In this document: positions 59,301 through 64,000 of the stretch, piece after piece
Layout of the letters: the number at the start of each line of letters is the position of its first letter
Position numbering within the stretch: position 1 is the stretch's first letter
NCBI GenBank assembly: GCA_017654735.1
Contig: JADPYG010000093.1
Coordinates: 62,001-126,000 of the forward strand
Direction: 5' to 3'
Length of the DNA: 64,000 bases
DNA from: Vishniacozyma victoriae
Lineage: Eukaryota > Basidiomycota > Tremellomycetes > Tremellales > Bulleribasidiaceae
Program-made: the position numbers and the translations under genes
Notes under the pieces: generated by a model
Database searches by the model: none
The model's input: only the letters and a program-made list of their open reading frames with translations
Told to the model about the DNA's origin: nothing

Positions 59301-62300
59301 AGACCAAACTCGTGCCATTGGCCCTTTTCACGAGGACTTGTGCTCGGCACATAGACCAGCGTTTGGTCCAAATCCAACCTCATCTGTGAATTGGCTTTCA
59401 GACCGATACGCATGGCACCAAGGTAGACAAACATGTGTTCGTGAAGCGGGAAAGCCATGTGAATTGTAGTCGAAGGAATAGAGAAATCGACATGGATCAA
59501 AGGTCGTTTCCTAGACCCATCGGTCTCGGAAGGTGGTCGCTTCCAAGCCTCGGCGACTCGCTTGATACCGAGCACAGCTAGGATGGCACAATAGATTAGG
59601 GGCATTCCGCACACAAAGGCAATCGGCTTGCTCCTGCCCGTGAAGCGATGCTCGACTTCGGCGTCTGGCATTTTCTTTTCGATGGTCCAGTTGATGTCGG
59701 CGCTTTCCATCCGGAAAATAGGTCGTCGAGCTCGATTGGTTCCAGCCTCATCGAACACCGGGATAGCATTGGAGAATGCGCCGTCTTCGACTTTATCCTC
59801 GTCGACTTTGCCGTCTCGCAATTCTTGGGCCTTTTTGGTCATAGTTTCATTGGCTGTAGGTGCGGAATCGGAGGAAGCCTCTGTACCGGTATCTTTTCCG
59901 GCATCGGGTCTGGATCCATATTTCTCTTTGTCGGCAGCGTCCAGCTTCTTGCGTGTTTCTGTCTGTCAGCGAAGTATGATGGAATTCGACCAAGCTTACG
60001 CTTGCCCTCCCCGTCATTCACATCCGCCTCAACCTCCTCGGGGCTCAGAGGCGAAGACTCAAATCCAAGCAGACTGGAAATGGAAGCAAGACCGAATTCG
60101 TTCAAAAACGCGTTCCAACCGGCAAAGAACTTTTCCTTGATCTCGTTCTCTCCCTCGGTACCCTTGACTGTGACCTCTGTAGGTTCATCATTGAATTCTG
60201 CAGGAAGTGGGGTATTCTCAGATTGTTTCTTCTTACTTTGACGCTGTGGTCTAGGCTGAGATTTACTATGTTCAACATTGGGCCGAGGTTGACGAACAGC
60301 GCTATCGATCGAGGACGATTTACGAGGCTTGATGAATTCCCAAGCCGTATAGTCTTCTTCCCGCATAGGTGGCTCGGGCCATTGCCAAGTCTTGAAGTTC
60401 ATTTTCGTACCTCCAGCCTCGTCGAATTTGCGACCGTCAAAGATGGGAGTCACGAATGTCTCGAGTAGAGTGACTCGGCAAAGAGCGGCGCGACCGTCAG
60501 TCTTGGCATGATGGTGGTAGCAAGCCAGGGCTTGAGTCGTGATATCCTCTTTCAACTTTAGTTTGGCCCGGGTAGGGGCAATGAGGTCGTGTCGTGTGCG
60601 GACTGTTTGAGCAGTATTGACATAGTATGCGTATTCAAAGACGGCGAGAGTTTGGAACCAGATTCCCCGAATCAATTTCCTCTCGAAAGCGGGATTGGGA
60701 TCAGGTTGACCAATAAAGACCGAGATGAGACCAAGTGAGAAACGACATGATAGACCAGAAGGTAGTCGAGAGAGGATATCGACTTTCGATCGAGGTGGTA
60801 GAGCGGGCGAGGCATCTGTACCGGTATGTGCTTCACCCAATGCCACCAGGGCATCAAGGACAGGCACTTCCCAAAGATTGACATTGATACCTGATTCGAT
60901 CCCGAAATCGACAAAGCCGGATAGAGTCGAGGGGTCAAGTCGGGCGGTATCGATTAGATCGAGAATCTGACGTCCAAGGACATCTCCACTAGCGACACCG
61001 TGCATTCGACCAATCTCAGCGAGCGAGAACGTTTCCTTTTGACCAGTTTCACCCTGCTGTAGCGAGAGATGAACAGACAGGGGTTCCATTTCGAGATTAC
61101 CGTCAAAGCTCATCGACATTGTCAAGTCTTCGAGTAGTCTGGCATTTTCCTGATTGAATCGACGTCGGACTTGAGGTCTAAGCATTGCATCGGGCAAAGC
61201 ATAATCGACCGAATCGCCATACTCAGCACGTCGCTGTTGCAGCTGTTCCTCTTCTTTGAACGCATTTCTCGTCGACATTTTGTCCTTGCGCCTTCCCACT
61301 CGGTCGGCAAAATTCGTATATCCGCCAAGATGGATACCGTGGGTCTCGACGATGAGCATCGTCTTTTGTTGCGAGACACGGTCGGCAAGAACGAATTTAC
61401 AATGTCCGATATCAAGCGCGAGTCGAAATCTGGGCGGAAGACCTTGATGCAATTGAACGGCCGACTTGACTGGTTCGTGGGTAGAACTGGTCGTTGGTGC
61501 AGACCTCGGATGGGTAGCAGCCCAAGCTTCCGATAGCTCGTTGAGCAATTGGACATCGGCAGCAGCATCGATGGATCCTATCGAGGCTCTCGAGACGACA
61601 AGGGCCAAATTGGGATCAGTGACGAAAAGCAATTCATCACGTGTCCAACCATGGGGTCGCCAGCTCGAGAAACCCTCTAAATCGGCTTGTCGAATCGCCA
61701 AGAGTTGATGTCTATCCGCGTAAGGTGCGCCGGGTGATGTAGATTCGATATCGATCGCGTCCCAACTCAGAGTGAGCCCGACCCCTTTGACCCGGGAAGT
61801 ACGGTTGTTGTTGGTACCAAACGCGTTTCGAGCACGAAGGTTGTTGGACGAGTCGGCAGCGCTTAGTTTGATCGCGAGTGCTCGGACGTCTAGAGACAGG
61901 GTGAAGTAATCTTCCGATACGAGGGATGATAGATCGCTGGATGAGGAATTGGCGGACCCGGCATTCGACTTGGAGACGGATAAATAGTGCGAGATGACGA
62001 CTTGGGACAAGGAGATGGAGATGGATTGGAAAGCTCGCAATAGAATCTAGTCGTCAGCAGGTATCTAGTGAATGAGAAGAGGAGACGTCGGTCCGCTCAT
62101 CCCGTGATTCAGTCTCCGACGCTTGAGTTTTACTGGGCTGCGCTCCTTGAAATGGCGCTAGCTTATATCATACCTGTACGCACCCCTGTCTTTCCCCAGA
62201 CAAGTCGCCGGTCTCAAACTCTGGAGTACAAGGTGAAATCACTTACTCGTGCTTTGCTTTCGCTAGACCATCGATCCTCGACCTTCTTGCCCCCCATGTC

Positions 62301-63620
62301 CTTGGTCTTTTCATCCTTAGTACCATCAGGTCCAACCTTGCTCTTCTTGTATTTATCCATCAAAGCCTGCACCTTCGTCCAAGCTCCCAAGCTAGTCTGT
62401 AATTTGCCGAACTCCGTATCCAAGCTCAACGTATCCTCTGCCAACCACCCCCTTCGCGTTCCAAATCGCATAGTCCCGGTGATCTTTGATTCCCCCTCGA
62501 GCGCTAGTAGACGTTCATACCCTCCTTCGTGTGATGGTAGGGCATATCGGGGTACTGATCTGAATAACCTATCCATCGAATATGTGTTTTTCACGGTTCG
62601 AGCTTTGAGAGATTTGGAACTCAAGCTATGGGATAAACCGTTGGAGTCGCACTGAGGGTGTGGTTGGGGTACGAGATCGGGAATAGATGGTCGAGAGAGA
62701 GGGTGTGTCGGGTTCGAGTGAGGAAGGATGATTGCTAAATCACTGAATTCGATAGTGAGTTTGACGTGACCTTTGGCCCGTCCGATAACTCGTCCCCAGA
62801 CTTGAGCAGCGGTACTAGTCATTCGAGAAGACATGGCGGAAGCTCGTCTTCGGGCATGAGATAGCCGGGATGGCCGAGGTACAGCGTCGGCATTGACATT
62901 CAGTTCAGAAGCGGATGGGAAAACGAATGGACGATGTCGATCAACGACAGGAGATTCGGGTGGTGAAGCTGGCCAAGATGGGTCGATATCGTCGGCAGCG
63001 GTAGATGAAATACTGCTTCGTCCAGTTGTTTCCTTGCCATCCTGTTCTAGTCCTGCTTCATCCTTTTTAGAGAAACTGACTTTGGCGCCAAGTTTCAAGA
63101 CACTCCAAGTAAGTTCCAATCCGTCGAGCTCATCAAAGATGACGCGCCCGTCCGAGATCTGGAATGAGAGCAATCCACCAAGGGAAGGGTAGTGGTGTAG
63201 CAAGAGTGAGGGGACACCGATAACCAAAGTTTTGGCTAGGCCGCCCATCATACCAGTGACGGGCGCCAGATACTCGGCTAGAGGCGAGGGAGGTTTCTGC
63301 GACGCGACTTTGTTTTCCTGTCGAGGTCGAGGTCGGTCACGTTGTCGGTAGCTGAGCCCGGATGCGTAGATGACAAAGAGTCCTACGCCCTGGGGTCGAT
63401 TCCAGCCTCCGTACCTCCATGACCCGTGTTCGAGTCGGATGTCGGGAACAATAGCAGAAGCATGTGATTCGTGTCGCCATTCGAAGCCCTTGATACGGGA
63501 TAGGGATAGGTAGGTGAGGCGGCATCGCGTGAGGTATCGCGCGAGCAGGGGTAGGAACCAATTGGTCGTGACAAAGATGGAAACGAGCGCGACGAAAATG
63601 TACGCGATGTAGGAAGGCAT
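53345..63620 (-). CDS. FMP27: FMP27/BLTP2-type bridge-like lipid-transfer protein
   Basis: Giant rod-shaped protein thought to move phospholipids in bulk between the ER and plasma membrane at contact sites (Fmp27 in yeast; SABRE in plants; Hobbit/BLTP2 in animals). The start at 63620 gives MPSYIAYIFVALVSIFVTTN, the N-terminal ER anchor. A chain of repeating beta-groove modules follows, through ILLRAFQSISISLSQVVISH near 62040. Family landmarks in order: KTWQWPEPPMREEDYTAWEF near 60370 (WPPW-type region), GFWDKFRLILHWVVKIDFEG near 58100 (GFWDK domain), the charged segment KRRREQ...RIRELQDKVKKM near 56500, and a Ser-rich C-terminus (SSRRGSHDDVNVGRLG) with TGA at 53345-53347. About 20 introns; on the order of 3,000 residues, as expected. 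It is by far the longest gene in the window. Internal exon joins around 55-58 kb are approximate. Confidence 0.92.
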
Positions 63621-64000
63621 CTTGAAATCGTATGAGGGTAGACTGACGTATCAGTTGCTAATCAATGTGCTAGGGATGGTACTCACGTCTATGGTATATA
63701 GATAAAGGGACAGTGTAAGAAGTACTGTAGAATGAAGAATGCAGTGTAGGTGTGCAAGACTATGGAGGTGACGCGACGTGTACAAACATCGTGACTGGTG
63801 ACGGAAAGGTGAGACCTGGCGGATATCGAGTAGCGTGGGGTCTGTTGTGCTACTGATGGGATGTTTGTGAATACAAGGTAGAAGTATAAAGTAGTCTCGG
63901 ATCTGCTCTCTTACAAGATTGGCGACGTACACCGGGAATCGTACCTGGCGGATCTTTCCGTTTGCAGTTTGTAAGGTCACAAGCCCTGCGGCCGGCGGCC
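63621..64000 (-). promoter_or_regulatory. FMP27 upstream region (cut by window edge)
   Basis: 380 bp upstream of the FMP27 start. A frame of about 100 codons on the minus strand is Leu/Thr/His-rich and unlike a protein. Near 63925-63948 a T-arm-like sequence (CCAGGTACGATTCCCGG on the minus strand) resembles the 3' half of a tRNA, but no matching 5' acceptor strand is present before the window ends. Confidence 0.4.

Noticed and set aside
63651..63980. 109-codon minus-strand frame upstream of FMP27
   Set aside because: Leu/His/Thr-rich with no domain; more likely the FMP27 promoter and 5' UTR.
63925..64000. Possible tRNA on the minus strand at the right edge
   Set aside because: A T-arm-like CCAGGTACGATTCCCGG is present, but one stem pair is broken, the T loop lacks the usual TTC, and no 5' acceptor strand complementary to TGTACGT is found before the window ends.

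Overview
This is a nuclear contig from a basidiomycete yeast-like fungus, most probably in the order Tremellales (Cryptococcus / Kwoniella relatives). The evidence is gene-dense DNA in which nearly every gene is cut by many short introns (about 45-70 nt, usually GTRNGT...AG with a CTGAC/CTGAT branch site just before the acceptor), compact shared promoters, and protein families and fusions typical of that group, notably the allantoicase-ureidoglycolate lyase fusion. No transposon, virus, CRISPR array or bacterial-style operon is visible.

Layout, left to right: 3' part of SMC6 (+); a GPI-anchored beta-helix protein (-); gamma-COP SEC21 (+); a long Ser/Pro-rich protein of unknown function (+); a head-to-head pair of small secreted Kre9/Knh-like proteins (-/+); a Golgi GT31 glycosyltransferase (-); tubulin cofactor A (+); a MARVEL-domain membrane protein (-); the Arf-GEF SEC7 (-); a small intronless secreted protein of unknown function (+); a solitary 5S rRNA gene (-); a RhoGAP (-); V-ATPase subunit a VPH1 (-); the PlsC acyltransferase SLC1 (+); the GPI-GlcNAc transferase GPI3 (+); the DAL2,3,3 fusion (-); an amino-acid permease (-); a PTR2 peptide transporter (-); a short-chain dehydrogenase (+); and the very long bridge-like lipid-transfer protein FMP27/BLTP2 (-), followed by its promoter at the right edge.

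Two themes recur. Secretory pathway and cell surface: SEC21, SEC7, VPH1, GPI3, GT31, the Kre9-like pair, the beta-helix protein, SLC1 and FMP27 act in vesicle traffic, GPI anchoring, glycosylation or membrane lipid supply. Nitrogen scavenging: 42-51 kb holds purine-ring (allantoate) catabolism, an amino-acid permease and a peptide transporter in a row on the minus strand, with GATA-type motifs upstream.

The most unusual signals are non-coding: a stand-alone 5S rRNA gene with maintained helices, a TATA box and a pol III terminator (31.4-31.6 kb); two interleaved perfect 9-bp inverted repeats that could form a pseudoknot (9.46-9.55 kb); a hairpin cluster with a pol III A-box-like motif (17.05-17.12 kb); and a decayed tandem repeat with a GATAAG motif in each copy (48.2-48.7 kb). 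Exon structures were read by eye from splice signals and protein family continuity, so internal boundaries are approximate while outer limits are mostly firm.
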